A stretch of 64,000 nucleotides of DNA from Flavobacteriales bacterium (GCA_025210295.1 JAOASC010000046.1:307149-371148); one strand, 5' to 3'; numbered from the stretch's first letter, positions 25,319 through 34,764 are shown. The notes: a model not told the origin generated them from the sequence alone. Program-made: numbers and translations.

Positions 25319-27367
25319 ATGGAACAATTATTTGCAACCTCCAATATTGCTAACAAGGTTAGAAACACTCGTTTACCGAGAACGAAACCTCTAATGCCTC
25401 TTTTTGAAGTAATTAGCAACTCAATTCATTCGATAGAAGAGGCTATCAAATCAGAACAGATAAAAAAAGGAGAAGGGGTAATTGTTGTTAAGTGTATTAG
25501 GAATGGTGCAGAAGAAACGCTAAATCAGTTACCTGAAATTGATAATTACCCAATTCATTCTTTTGAGGTGACAGATAATGGAATTGGACTCAACGAAGAG
25601 AATATGACATCGTTTTTTGAGGCTGACACCGACCACAAAATTGAAATTGGAGGTAAAGGTGTTGGGAGATTTGTATGTCTTAAGGCATTCAGAGAACTTA
25701 ACATATCAAGTCAATTCATTGAAGAGGGTAAACAGAAAGGTCTGACCTTCAATTTTAGAGCTACGAAAATTGGATTTGAAGACATTGAGAATGTCGGTTC
25801 CGAAGGCACACTAGGTACTCGTGTGAAATTATCTAGAATCAAAGATGAATACCAAAAACACCTAGACTTTACCTTACATTCTGTAGCGTCCGAAATCGTT
25901 GCACACTTCAAATTATACTTCATTAGAAACCAGGCACCTAAAATTATAGTGAGAAATCAGAATAATATTGAGTTCAATCTTACAACAATTTTTAATACTG
26001 AGTTTAAAAGTGATGTTCTTGAAACTCCCTTCGAAATCGAAGGTGAGAACTTTCAATTATATCTTACCAAATCCCTGAAGAATCAAAGTCATAAGATTAA
26101 CTTTTGCGCACACAACAGGAGTGTTATTAGAGAAGGGCTCTATTCCAAAATTGTGGACTTAGGTAGGAAACCAATTGCAGACACTGATGGAAGTAAATTT
26201 TATTACCAAGCATATGTTGTTGGCGACCTACTTGATGAGCATGTTGATACTGAGAGAATAGGCTTTAATTTTCCAGACGGGAATGATGATGATGATGATG
26301 AAAGCTTTGATATGAGCTTAGCCAAGCTTCGAAGAGCGTCAATAAGAGGAATAGAAGAATTATTATCCGATTATCTTGAACAAGTCAGAAACATCAAGGT
26401 TGAAACTTATAAACCTACTATTGATGAAGAATTGCCACAATATAGAGGAACCTTAACGCATAGGAAAGAAGAAGTATCGAAACTACCTCCAGATTTGCCT
26501 AAAGACAAACTGGATATTGAGTTGTACAAGATTGAGTCAAAATGGAGGCTTGAAGTAAAGGAGGAGAAAATCAAACTTCTTGATGAGAATCAAGATATCA
26601 CAAATCATGATGAGTACAAGGAACGATACGAAAAGTTTGTTAGTGATTTTAATGAGATAGGGAAATCAGATTTAGCTAGATATGTAGTTCATAGAAAAAC
26701 AATTATTGAACTCCTTGAAAGTTTAATTGAGAAGACCGAAGAAGACAGATTCGAAAATGAAGATTTGATTCATAGCGTGTTTTTTCCAATGAGAACTACT
26801 TCTGATGAAGTAACACCCGATAAGCAGAATCTATGGTTGATTGACGAAAGGCTAACTTATCATTCTTTTTTGGCATCTGATAAATCTTTCAAAAGTGTGG
26901 AGGAGGTAAGTTCTGATAGTACGCAAAGAGCAGATTTATTGATTTACAACGAGGCATTTGCATTTTCTGATTCTAAAGCTGCTCCTCATAATTCATTTAC
27001 TATTGTTGAGTTTAAAAAACCAATGCGAAATGATTACAAGGATTACAACGAAGAAAAGAATCCAATTCAACAATCAGAAAAGTATATTGATAATCTGTTG
27101 GAAGGAAAAGTGACAGGGAGAAACGGAAGACCAGTCGAGGTTAATTCTCATACTCCATTCTACATTTACATTGTGTGTGATGTAACTCCAACTCTGGAGA
27201 AAATATTGAAAAATAGAGAGTTTGAAAAAACACCTGATGGTCAAGGGTATTTTAAAGTAAAAAGCAAGTATTACTCCGCCTACTTCGAAGTTCTGCCATT
27301 TGAAAAGGTGTTACAAGATGCCAGAAAAAGAAATCGAATCTTATTCGAGAAACTAAATATTGAATAA
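25319..27367 (+). CDS. GHKL (MORC/MutL-type) ATPase with C-terminal nuclease-like domain
   Basis: 682 residues. The N-terminal ATP-binding fold has all key motifs: Glu30-x3-Asn34 (FEVISNS), DxGxG at Asp86 (DNGIGL) and the lid GGKGVGR at 111-117. The C-terminal part carries Asp539 (RADLLIYN) and Glu564-x-Lys566 (VEFKKP), a pattern that suggests a restriction-endonuclease-like domain. GHKL ATPases of the MORC/MutL type are known in prokaryotic restriction-modification and defence operons. It lies 2 bp after hsdS. It may couple ATP-driven clamping to DNA cleavage or sensing, but this is inference. Confidence 0.8.
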   Translation: MEQLFATSNIANKVRNTRLPRTKPLMPLFEVISNSIHSIEEAIKSEQIKKGEGVIVVKCIRNGAEETLNQLPEIDNYPIHSFEVTDNGIGLNEENMTSFFEADTDHKIEIGGKGVGRFVCLKAFRELNISSQFIEEGKQKGLTFNFRATKIGFEDIENVGSEGTLGTRVKLSRIKDEYQKHLDFTLHSVASEIVAHFKLYFIRNQAPKIIVRNQNNIEFNLTTIFNTEFKSDVLETPFEIEGENFQLYLTKSLKNQSHKINFCAHNRSVIREGLYSKIVDLGRKPIADTDGSKFYYQAYVVGDLLDEHVDTERIGFNFPDGNDDDDDESFDMSLAKLRRASIRGIEELLSDYLEQVRNIKVETYKPTIDEELPQYRGTLTHRKEEVSKLPPDLPKDKLDIELYKIESKWRLEVKEEKIKLLDENQDITNHDEYKERYEKFVSDFNEIGKSDLARYVVHRKTIIELLESLIEKTEEDRFENEDLIHSVFFPMRTTSDEVTPDKQNLWLIDERLTYHSFLASDKSFKSVEEVSSDSTQRADLLIYNEAFAFSDSKAAPHNSFTIVEFKKPMRNDYKDYNEEKNPIQQSEKYIDNLLEGKVTGRNGRPVEVNSHTPFYIYIVCDVTPTLEKILKNREFEKTPDGQGYFKVKSKYYSAYFEVLPFEKVLQDARKRNRILFEKLNIE

Positions 27368-27378
27368 AAAAACAACTT

Positions 27379-28017
27379 ATGGAATTATTCATAGAAAGAG
27401 TCAGGAACATTATTGATACTTGTTGGGAAAGCTTCTCTGCAAAAGTTGGTGGTGGACTTATTTCTGTGAATAAAGAAGCATCTATGCAATTGCAATTTGC
27501 ATACCTCTTGAAGAATACAATGGAGTTGACTCTTCATCATTCAGATGAGCAAGTTAGGATAGAGCTTGAAACAGGTGTCCCAGTTGCTGGTAGAATGAGA
27601 GAATGTGACATTGTATTAGAAATTGAAAAAGGTGATGAGAAATGTTTCCTGCCAATTGAGATGAAATACTATCGAGAATTTGCATCAAGTGGCGGTAAGA
27701 GAGGAGCTTCGGATATCTTCATGAAAGATGTTCATGTCGATATTGAATTAATTGAGTCTTATCAAATGAATCCATTTTTTATCTCAGGGATTGTATTGGT
27801 AATGACAGACCTAAAGAGATTAGTTTATCCAACTTCCAAAACAGGTAAGAAATGGGATTACGACATTTCAAATGGCACATCTATTAAGGGTGTGCAGCAA
27901 TTTGACACTCCTATTGGAGGTAAGCCAGTTGATATTGTAATCAGTGGAAACTACGATTTTGAATGGAACCAAGTTGGAGGTCATTACTTTTTAATACTAG
28001 AAAACATTGAAATATGA
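27379..28017 (+). CDS. PD-(D/E)XK-like small protein
   Basis: 212 residues. Asp77 in ECDIVLEI and Glu94-x-Lys96 in PIEMKYYRE give the D-x16-ExK core of a restriction-endonuclease-like fold, although the surroundings are not a recognised family. It begins 11 bp after the GHKL ATPase gene and shares a four-base ATGA overlap with the next small ORF. Together with the 401-residue protein, HsdR and the ATPase tail, this makes four nuclease-like domains in one operon. Whether it cuts DNA is unproven. Confidence 0.65.
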   Translation: MELFIERVRNIIDTCWESFSAKVGGGLISVNKEASMQLQFAYLLKNTMELTLHHSDEQVRIELETGVPVAGRMRECDIVLEIEKGDEKCFLPIEMKYYREFASSGGKRGASDIFMKDVHVDIELIESYQMNPFFISGIVLVMTDLKRLVYPTSKTGKKWDYDISNGTSIKGVQQFDTPIGGKPVDIVISGNYDFEWNQVGGHYFLILENIEI

Positions 28018-28247
28018 CACTAGAAGAATTAAAGAACTTAATTGATGTTCTTGATAACATCCCAGCAGAAGACCAAGAAATCACAATGTTCACAAAACAC
28101 GTCTTTACTTACAGAGATAAAACTATTGTTTTTGAATTATTTAAAAATCCTGATAGAGCTCTAGTAAGTGTTGGAAATGAACAGCATGAATGGAATGAGG
28201 AAACTGAAGAATATGCTTTAATAGAAAAATATTTAACAGGCTTATAA
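28014..28247 (+). CDS. Small hypothetical protein
   Basis: 77 residues, acidic. No motif recognised; a helical N-terminus (TLEELKNLIDVLDN) is followed by a few beta strands. The ATGA overlap with the previous gene and the one-base gap to hsdR make it an integral member of the R-M operon. Its size and pairing with the nuclease-like protein would fit an inhibitor or accessory subunit, with no direct support. Confidence 0.65.
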   Translation: MTLEELKNLIDVLDNIPAEDQEITMFTKHVFTYRDKTIVFELFKNPDRALVSVGNEQHEWNEETEEYALIEKYLTGL

Positions 28248-28248
28248 T

Positions 28249-31200
28249 ATGGCTAAAGGAATACATACGGAATTAACATTTGAAGCTGCTATTGAAGCTT
28301 CATTATTGGAGAATGGGGGTTACGTTCAAGGTCACTCAGAAGACTTTGATGCGCAACTGGGAATCTTCCCTAACTACATCATTGAATTTTTAAAAATCAC
28401 TCAGCCGCAAGCGTGGGAGCGAGCAGTGAAAAACAACGGCTCTCAGGTAAATGAAAAAGTAATTCAAAGATTACTTAAAGAGATTGATTTGCGTGGGGTT
28501 TTAGATGTCATTCGAAACGGCTTTACCGATTTGGGAGTTAAGTTTAAAATGGCGTATTTTCGACCAGAAACTACTCTAAATCCTGATTCTGAAATACTCT
28601 ATAGCAAGAATCATTTATCTGTTACTCGTCAGTTGTACTATGAGCGTAACGGAAACAATTCTTTGGACATGGTGTTGTCTTTAAACGGACTTCCAATTGC
28701 CACAATTGAACTAAAGAATCAATTCTCCGGTCAGAATGTTACTAATGCTAAGAAACAATACGTGTATGACCGAGAACCGAATGAACCAATCTTTGCGTTT
28801 AAGAAAAGAGCTTTGGTTCACTTTGCGGTAGACACTGATGAGTGTTTTATGACTACTCAACTTGCTGGAAAGAATACTAGGTATTTACCCTTCAATTTAG
28901 GTTGTAATAATGGAGCTGGAAACCCACCAAACAAAGATGGTTATAGAACGTCATATTTGTGGGAGACTCAATCGAATGGTAAAACTGGTGTTTGGATGAA
29001 GGATAGCTTCATGGACATCATAAGTAAATTCTTGCATCTCAAAGTAGATGAGTTTGAGATAAATGGAGTCAAGAAGAAAAAGGAAACAATGATTTTCCCT
29101 AGGTATCATCAAATGGATGTTGTACGTTCTTTAACTTCTGATGCTCGAAATAGTGGAGCTGGTAAAAACTACCTCATTCAACATTCAGCAGGTTCAGGAA
29201 AATCGAATAGTATTGCGTGGTTATCATACCGCTTGTCAAGCTTACATAATGAAAACAACGAGCGTATCTTTGATTCGGTAATAGTTATTACGGATAGAAG
29301 AGTTCTTGATAGTCAGCTACAGAATACGATTTATCAATTCGACCACAAAGACGGTGTGGTTCAGAAGATTGATAAAGACTCTCAGCAATTAGCGGATGCA
29401 ATCACGGCTGGTTCAAATATCATTATAACAACACTTCAAAAGTTCCCATTCATACTCGATAAAATAGGGGAATTAGAATCAAAGAAGTATGCTGTTATTA
29501 TTGATGAGGCTCACTCCTCACAAGGAGGAGAGGCTACTAAGAAAATGAAAGAAGTTCTTTCAGCTAAATCTTTGGAAGAAGCAGTTGTTGAGGATATAGA
29601 TTCTGGTTTGGATGAAGATGCGGAAGACGAAATCAGAAAATCTATGGAAGCAAGAGGTCGTCAAGACAACTTAAGCTTCTTTGCATTCACAGCAACACCC
29701 AAAGCTAAAACTGTAGAAGTATTTGGCACCCAAAATTCACAAGGTATTCCGAAACCGTTTCATCTATATTCAATGAAACAGGCAATTGAAGAAGGCTTTA
29801 TTCTAGATGTGCTGAAAAACTACACTACATACAACACATATTTCAAGGTTTCTAAGGAGATTGAGGAAGACCCAAACGTGAACAAAAAGCAGGCAGCAAG
29901 GGCTATTGGTAGATTCTTATCATTGCACCCACATAACTTGGCTCAGAAAACAGAAGTAATGGTAGAGCATTTCCGTCAAGTTGTTTCAAAAAAGATTGGT
30001 GGCAAAGCGAAAGCAATGGTTGTAACTGGCTCTAGACTTCACGCTGTTCGGTATAAAGAAGAGTTCGATAAATACATCAAGGAGAAAGATTATAACGACA
30101 TCAAAACCGTTGTAGCGTTCTCTGGAAAAGTAATTCATGATGGCTATCCTGAAGGCGTTACTGAGGTAGAATTGAATGGTTTCAAAGAGAAAGAGCTGCC
30201 AAAGAAGTTTGCTTCAGATGAGTATCAAGTGTTATTGGTAGCAGATAAATACCAAACAGGGTTTGACCAACCACTCCTTCATACAATGTATGTTGATAAG
30301 AAGCTTTCAGGAGTAAAATGTGTTCAAACTCTTTCCAGACTGAACAGAATGTGCGCAGGTAAAGAAGACACGTTTGTGTTAGATTTTGCAAATGATACCG
30401 AAGACATTTTACAATCATTTCAGCCATACTATGAGCTGACTACAATAGAATCAACAACCGACCCGAATCACCTCTATGACTTAAAGGGTGAAATTGAAAA
30501 GGCACAGGTTATTTGGCAATCAGAAGTAGATAACTTCTGCAACATATTTTTCAAGTCAATGAAAGCCCTATCAGTAAAAGAACAGGGTAAGCTTAATGCA
30601 TTTATTGACCCAGCTGTAGAGCGTTATAAGCAATTGCCAGAAGAAACTAATCAAGGAGATGTTGTCAATGAAATATCGCAGGAGAATTTTAAGCATGCTC
30701 TTCAGTCATTTACACGCCTGTATTCGTTCTTGACTCAAATAATGCCATTCAGTGACGTAGAATTGGAGAAGCTTTTTACATACGGTAGATTTTTATTGAA
30801 GAAGCTGCCACGAAAGAATCAGTCTGACCGATTCCAACTTGGAGATGAAGTGGCGTTAGAATACTATCGCTTACAAAAGATTTCTGAACAGAATATTGCT
30901 CTAGAGAGCCAAGGTGAATATGGATTGGATGGAACTAATGAATCCGGTATTCGTGGTGTAAAAGAGGAAGAAGCTGCCTTATCTGAGATAATCGAAGTGT
31001 TGAACAAGCGATTCGCTACTGAATTCAATGATGCTGATAAGCTGTTCTTTGACCAAATAGAGGAGGAACTCGTTGCTGATGAGAAACTTTCTGAGCAAGC
31101 CAAGAACAATACCATGGAGAATTTCAAATTCGGATTTGAAGACGTTTTCTTGGATAAACTAATCGGAAGAATGGACCAAAATCAAGACATCTTCACTAAG

Positions 31201-31278
31201 ATGATGGATGACAAAGAGTTTGGTGGATTAGTAAAAAATTACATGCTTAAGAAGGTTTACGAGAGACTGAGTAAATGA
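28249..31278 (+). CDS. hsdR: Type I restriction enzyme motor/nuclease subunit
   Basis: 1009 residues. The N-terminal nuclease site is ELKNQ (Glu154, Lys156). The SF2 translocase follows: Walker A with Lys318 (SAGSGKS), DEAH box at Asp419 (VIIDEAHSSQGG), motif III FAFTATPKAKT, and motif VI around QTLSRLNRM. Together they mean ATP-driven DNA translocation followed by cleavage away from unmethylated sites. The length is normal for the family. It closes the operon that begins with hsdM. A 53 bp gap separates it from the NACHT gene on the same strand. Confidence 0.96.
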   Translation: MAKGIHTELTFEAAIEASLLENGGYVQGHSEDFDAQLGIFPNYIIEFLKITQPQAWERAVKNNGSQVNEKVIQRLLKEIDLRGVLDVIRNGFTDLGVKFKMAYFRPETTLNPDSEILYSKNHLSVTRQLYYERNGNNSLDMVLSLNGLPIATIELKNQFSGQNVTNAKKQYVYDREPNEPIFAFKKRALVHFAVDTDECFMTTQLAGKNTRYLPFNLGCNNGAGNPPNKDGYRTSYLWETQSNGKTGVWMKDSFMDIISKFLHLKVDEFEINGVKKKKETMIFPRYHQMDVVRSLTSDARNSGAGKNYLIQHSAGSGKSNSIAWLSYRLSSLHNENNERIFDSVIVITDRRVLDSQLQNTIYQFDHKDGVVQKIDKDSQQLADAITAGSNIIITTLQKFPFILDKIGELESKKYAVIIDEAHSSQGGEATKKMKEVLSAKSLEEAVVEDIDSGLDEDAEDEIRKSMEARGRQDNLSFFAFTATPKAKTVEVFGTQNSQGIPKPFHLYSMKQAIEEGFILDVLKNYTTYNTYFKVSKEIEEDPNVNKKQAARAIGRFLSLHPHNLAQKTEVMVEHFRQVVSKKIGGKAKAMVVTGSRLHAVRYKEEFDKYIKEKDYNDIKTVVAFSGKVIHDGYPEGVTEVELNGFKEKELPKKFASDEYQVLLVADKYQTGFDQPLLHTMYVDKKLSGVKCVQTLSRLNRMCAGKEDTFVLDFANDTEDILQSFQPYYELTTIESTTDPNHLYDLKGEIEKAQVIWQSEVDNFCNIFFKSMKALSVKEQGKLNAFIDPAVERYKQLPEETNQGDVVNEISQENFKHALQSFTRLYSFLTQIMPFSDVELEKLFTYGRFLLKKLPRKNQSDRFQLGDEVALEYYRLQKISEQNIALESQGEYGLDGTNESGIRGVKEEEAALSEIIEVLNKRFATEFNDADKLFFDQIEEELVADEKLSEQAKNNTMENFKFGFEDVFLDKLIGRMDQNQDIFTKMMDDKEFGGLVKNYMLKKVYERLSK

Positions 31279-31331
31279 TAGGAAAGAAATACAAAAACAA
31301 CTATTAGGAGTAGAATTAATAAAATAGAGAT

Positions 31332-33416
31332 ATGAATATTCAAAAAATCGATTCACTGTATCAACGCTATGGTTATGAGTTCAAGAAAAGTCTATCGAAC
31401 AACGACATCCGTGTTTTCACTTTGAACAAAGGCGTGTACTATGGTGCAGACATAGTTTTTGAAAAGAAAACGAAAGATTTTGAAATGATTCATTCGCAAC
31501 TCTCAAGAGCAGGGTATGCTTGTCGTGAAGTGAAAATCGATGATACTTCGGATGCTGAAGATTTGTTATTTGAATCTTTTTTTCATTCTACTCAATTAAA
31601 TGAAAGACTTAGTAATAAATATGAAAAATTTGCTGCGAATCAATCGAGTCTGTTAAAAGTAAAATACGAGTACGTACCAGTATCTTACATAGTGGATAAT
31701 GAAGAGTTCAAATCGAAAACATTCATCATCGACAATGTTCTAAATAAACTACATGAAAAGGGGGCTCAACTCATAATAATTGAAGCTGCAGCGGGTTTTG
31801 GGAAAACCTGCACATCTTATGAGCTGATAAATCATATTGCTATAAGTAAAGAAAAACTAGCCCCAATATTCACAGAGCTTTCAAGAGATAGAAAGGCTGC
31901 AATCTTTAAACATATTCTTAATGATGTTATCATTAATGAATTTCATTCATTACTTGACGAAAAGTTAGTTATACATGAAATTCAGACAGGTAAAATACCA
32001 TTAATCATTGATGGTTTCGATGAATTATTGAGTAAGGAGCAAGATAAGGGAGGAGATGAGTTTGAGCAAGTAGAGACAATGCTCTCTACAATCGGAGAGT
32101 TGTTAGTTGACAATGCTAAAATCATTCTAACAGGTAGGAAAACAGCAATATTTGCAGGAGATTCGTTTCAAGAATGGATAGAAAATAATCCGAATGACTT
32201 TAGAGTAAGTAGATTTCTAATTAATCCTCCATGCATTGAAGATTGGTTAACGGAAGAAAAAAGAACTCTAATCACTCAAAATAGCATACCAATAAAAGAC
32301 GTTGCTAACCCTGTACTACTTGCATTTATGAGGAGTTTATCCATAGAAAACTTCGCAGAAGTAATTAGAAAACCTGAAGAAATAGTAAATCGATATTTCA
32401 ATTCCATACTAGATAGAGAACAAGAACGACAAGAGTTAAGAATTCAAATAGATGACCAGCTTCGAATATTTAAGAATCTTGCCATAGCCATGATGGAGCT
32501 CAATATTACCTCCGAGTCAAAAGAATGGATAAAGTTCTTGCTTGAGGAGCAGAACAAAGATTTACTTGAAGGTGTACGCAAACTTTATCCGCCCGCCCAA
32601 AGACCTACCTTGGATGAAATGACTAATACTCTTTCTAATCATGCTTTGCTAGACAGAAAGGGGAGCAGCGACCAAATAGGGTTCATAAATGACTTTATAT
32701 TTGGAACATTTATAGGGAAAGGGATAATTGAGCTCGAGCAAAATAAAATCGACAGAATTTCAACTCATATGTTCGAGTTGGCTTCCACAGCATTTCAATT
32801 CCAGTCGAAGAAAAACAAGGATTCACTATGGAATAGACTCGGGAAAATTGGAAGGTTTAGTAAGCAAGAAAGGTTGATAAATGAGTATCTTTTAAAAGAA
32901 GAAATTATTTCAGACTTCAAAGAAGCTTCATTTAGTGATTTTTCAATATCACATATCAGTTTTTTAAGAGACAATCAATACGACACTTGTGTTTTCGCAA
33001 ACTGCACATTTGAATCATGCTTATTTGACCCAAACACCTTCAATAATACATCTTTTGTAAATTGTATATTTCATAATTGTGACATTATTAATGAAAATGG
33101 AGACCACACATTCTTTCTAGTAGGTTGTGAAGACTATGACTCTGGTTTCATAAATAAAATAGGTCAAGTTGATGACACTAACGATGAAGAAACTCCTCTT
33201 AGAAGCATAGTCTTATCTAAGTTCTTTAAGAAGAACTCAAACAGACCTAGACACAAGAAGATATCCTTCTTAATCAAAGAAATGGACGCAGACAAAAGGT
33301 CTGATGCCATAAAAATAATTGAAAACTTAAAAAAGAATGGGTTCTTGAAGTCGAATGGTGATAACGCATTCCTTACGGAATCAGGTATCCAGTTACACAC
33401 AAACTTAAGCAACTAG
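31332..33416 (+). CDS. NACHT-type STAND NTPase with pentapeptide-like tail
   Basis: 694 residues. The NACHT core is clear: Walker A AAGFGKT (Lys158) and the extended Walker B IDGFDE (Asp227-Glu231), then a sensor-like ILTGRKT. The first 130 residues are an unrecognised N-terminal domain. About 526-586 contains aromatic-hydrophobic five-residue repeats (FSDFS, FANCTFESCLF, FNNTSFVNCIF) typical of pentapeptide repeats and rich in Cys. The C-terminus looks like a winged helix (RSDAIKIIENLKKNGF). STAND NTPases sense invaders and switch on effectors. Its only close partner is the RelA/SpoT-like gene 5 bp downstream. Confidence 0.82.
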   Translation: MNIQKIDSLYQRYGYEFKKSLSNNDIRVFTLNKGVYYGADIVFEKKTKDFEMIHSQLSRAGYACREVKIDDTSDAEDLLFESFFHSTQLNERLSNKYEKFAANQSSLLKVKYEYVPVSYIVDNEEFKSKTFIIDNVLNKLHEKGAQLIIIEAAAGFGKTCTSYELINHIAISKEKLAPIFTELSRDRKAAIFKHILNDVIINEFHSLLDEKLVIHEIQTGKIPLIIDGFDELLSKEQDKGGDEFEQVETMLSTIGELLVDNAKIILTGRKTAIFAGDSFQEWIENNPNDFRVSRFLINPPCIEDWLTEEKRTLITQNSIPIKDVANPVLLAFMRSLSIENFAEVIRKPEEIVNRYFNSILDREQERQELRIQIDDQLRIFKNLAIAMMELNITSESKEWIKFLLEEQNKDLLEGVRKLYPPAQRPTLDEMTNTLSNHALLDRKGSSDQIGFINDFIFGTFIGKGIIELEQNKIDRISTHMFELASTAFQFQSKKNKDSLWNRLGKIGRFSKQERLINEYLLKEEIISDFKEASFSDFSISHISFLRDNQYDTCVFANCTFESCLFDPNTFNNTSFVNCIFHNCDIINENGDHTFFLVGCEDYDSGFINKIGQVDDTNDEETPLRSIVLSKFFKKNSNRPRHKKISFLIKEMDADKRSDAIKIIENLKKNGFLKSNGDNAFLTESGIQLHTNLSN

Positions 33417-33420
33417 GATT

Positions 33421-34302
33421 ATGAAAAGTGAATTAGGATTAGACTCAATAGCCCGTCACATCTCTGATTCAATTTCAAACGAATTGGACAGAGCAGGAAT
33501 AATGTACAGGTTATTTTACCGAGTAAAAACGCAACTATCAATAAATAAAAAAATTGAAGCTAAGAACTACAAAGAAGAAGGCAAGAAAGTGACCGATTTA
33601 GTTGGAATTAGAATCACTTTATATTTTCAAGATGATGTAGATGTTGTTTACGAGTACCTTAAGAGTAAACCGAACTTTAACCATGAATCAACAGACAACC
33701 AAGAGGTATACGAATTTCAGCCCACCAGATGTAATCTGACATTTGATTTTGAGGAAAACGACAAGTCTGAGGTACTTACGATAATCGACACTGATAGTGA
33801 TGTAATAGATACAATGTATGAAATTCAACTAAGAACAGTACTATCAGAAGGATGGCATGAAGTTGAACATGATTTAAGGTATAAATGTAAACAAGACTGG
33901 GAAGGTCACAACGACTTGAATCGAAATCTGAATGGTATTTATGCTACCTTAGAAACGAGTGAATTCTCGATGCTACAGTTATTTAATGAGCTGTCTCACA
34001 GACATTACAAAGAATGCAATGTCGAAGGGCTTTTGAAAACACAATTCAGAGTACGATTGGGAGGTGACAAACTTCCAAAACCTTTAGAAGAATACCTAAA
34101 CGGGAACCAAGATGTATTGAAAAAATTTCATCGGATTAATCGTAAAGAGCTAATGAAAACATTGTTAAACAGTAAGTATTCACTACCGTTAACTGAAGAA
34201 AATTTAATTCATGTATGCAATCACCTTTTCGTAGAAGATGAAGGTGTAAGTAATTTGGCAGAAGACTTCATTAAAGAAGAAATAGAATTAGCCTTTAATT
34301 AA
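33421..34302 (+). CDS. RelA/SpoT-like nucleotidyltransferase domain protein
   Basis: 293 residues. Alarmone-synthetase fold features: Arg34-x-Lys36-x3-Ser40 (RVKTQLS), Asp59 and Arg64 in DLVGIRIT, and Glu134-x-Gln136 in YEIQLRT followed by GWHEVEHDLRYK. These match the RelA_SpoT synthetase domain. The usual guanine-binding loop, GYxSxH, between Asp59 and Glu134 is not seen; the block there reads EFQPTRCNLTF. No hydrolase, TGS or ACT domain. It starts 5 bp after the NACHT gene. It could make (p)ppGpp or a related product, or pyrophosphorylate another target, as the effector of the NACHT protein; this is inference. Confidence 0.75.
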   Translation: MKSELGLDSIARHISDSISNELDRAGIMYRLFYRVKTQLSINKKIEAKNYKEEGKKVTDLVGIRITLYFQDDVDVVYEYLKSKPNFNHESTDNQEVYEFQPTRCNLTFDFEENDKSEVLTIIDTDSDVIDTMYEIQLRTVLSEGWHEVEHDLRYKCKQDWEGHNDLNRNLNGIYATLETSEFSMLQLFNELSHRHYKECNVEGLLKTQFRVRLGGDKLPKPLEEYLNGNQDVLKKFHRINRKELMKTLLNSKYSLPLTEENLIHVCNHLFVEDEGVSNLAEDFIKEEIELAFN

Positions 34303-34340
34303 TAACAATTATAACTGGTGTATATTTCGGTCAAAAGACC

Positions 34341-34682
34341 ATGAATGAATACACAATCATCAAGCTGTCTGTTGCCGAGCTTGAAACGTTAATTAAGAAG
34401 ACTATTGAAAAATCACTATCCAACGTAAATTCAAAATCCACTCCAAATGAAATCTATCCGAACTTCATGGACACCGAAGGAGCAATGAATTACTTGGGAG
34501 TATCAAAATCAACTATATATAAAATGACCATGAACCGTGAGGTACCGTTTTATAAACCAACGGGAAAAAGAAACTACTTCAGACGGAATGAATTAGACGA
34601 ATGGTTACTTAAGCACAGAGTTAAATCTCTGGACGAAATTGAGCAAGAAGCAGCGGACTATCTTTTAAAGAAGGAACTCTGA
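34341..34682 (+). CDS. Excisionase-like HTH protein
   Basis: 113 residues. The C-terminal half is an excisionase/MerR-type helix-turn-helix: TEGAMNYLGVSKSTIYKMTM then a wing GKRNYFRRNELDEWL. The N-terminal 40 residues are helical. GGTC-AAAA-GACC directly precedes the ATG at 34341. With the next gene it lies immediately beside the integrase, the usual place of recombination directionality factors, so control of excision is the likely role. Confidence 0.75.
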   Translation: MNEYTIIKLSVAELETLIKKTIEKSLSNVNSKSTPNEIYPNFMDTEGAMNYLGVSKSTIYKMTMNREVPFYKPTGKRNYFRRNELDEWLLKHRVKSLDEIEQEAADYLLKKEL

Positions 34683-34764
34683 GAGTTTTACTTAATTCAG
34701 TAAGTGAGCTGAAAATAAAATCAACTTCTGATGTAAAAAATAATACAACTACAAATAAGTAGTA

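Noticed and set aside
20917..31278. BREX or DISARM identity for the restriction operon
   Set aside because: No PglX, PglZ, BrxC, DrmA or similar genes; HsdM, HsdS and HsdR are unambiguous.
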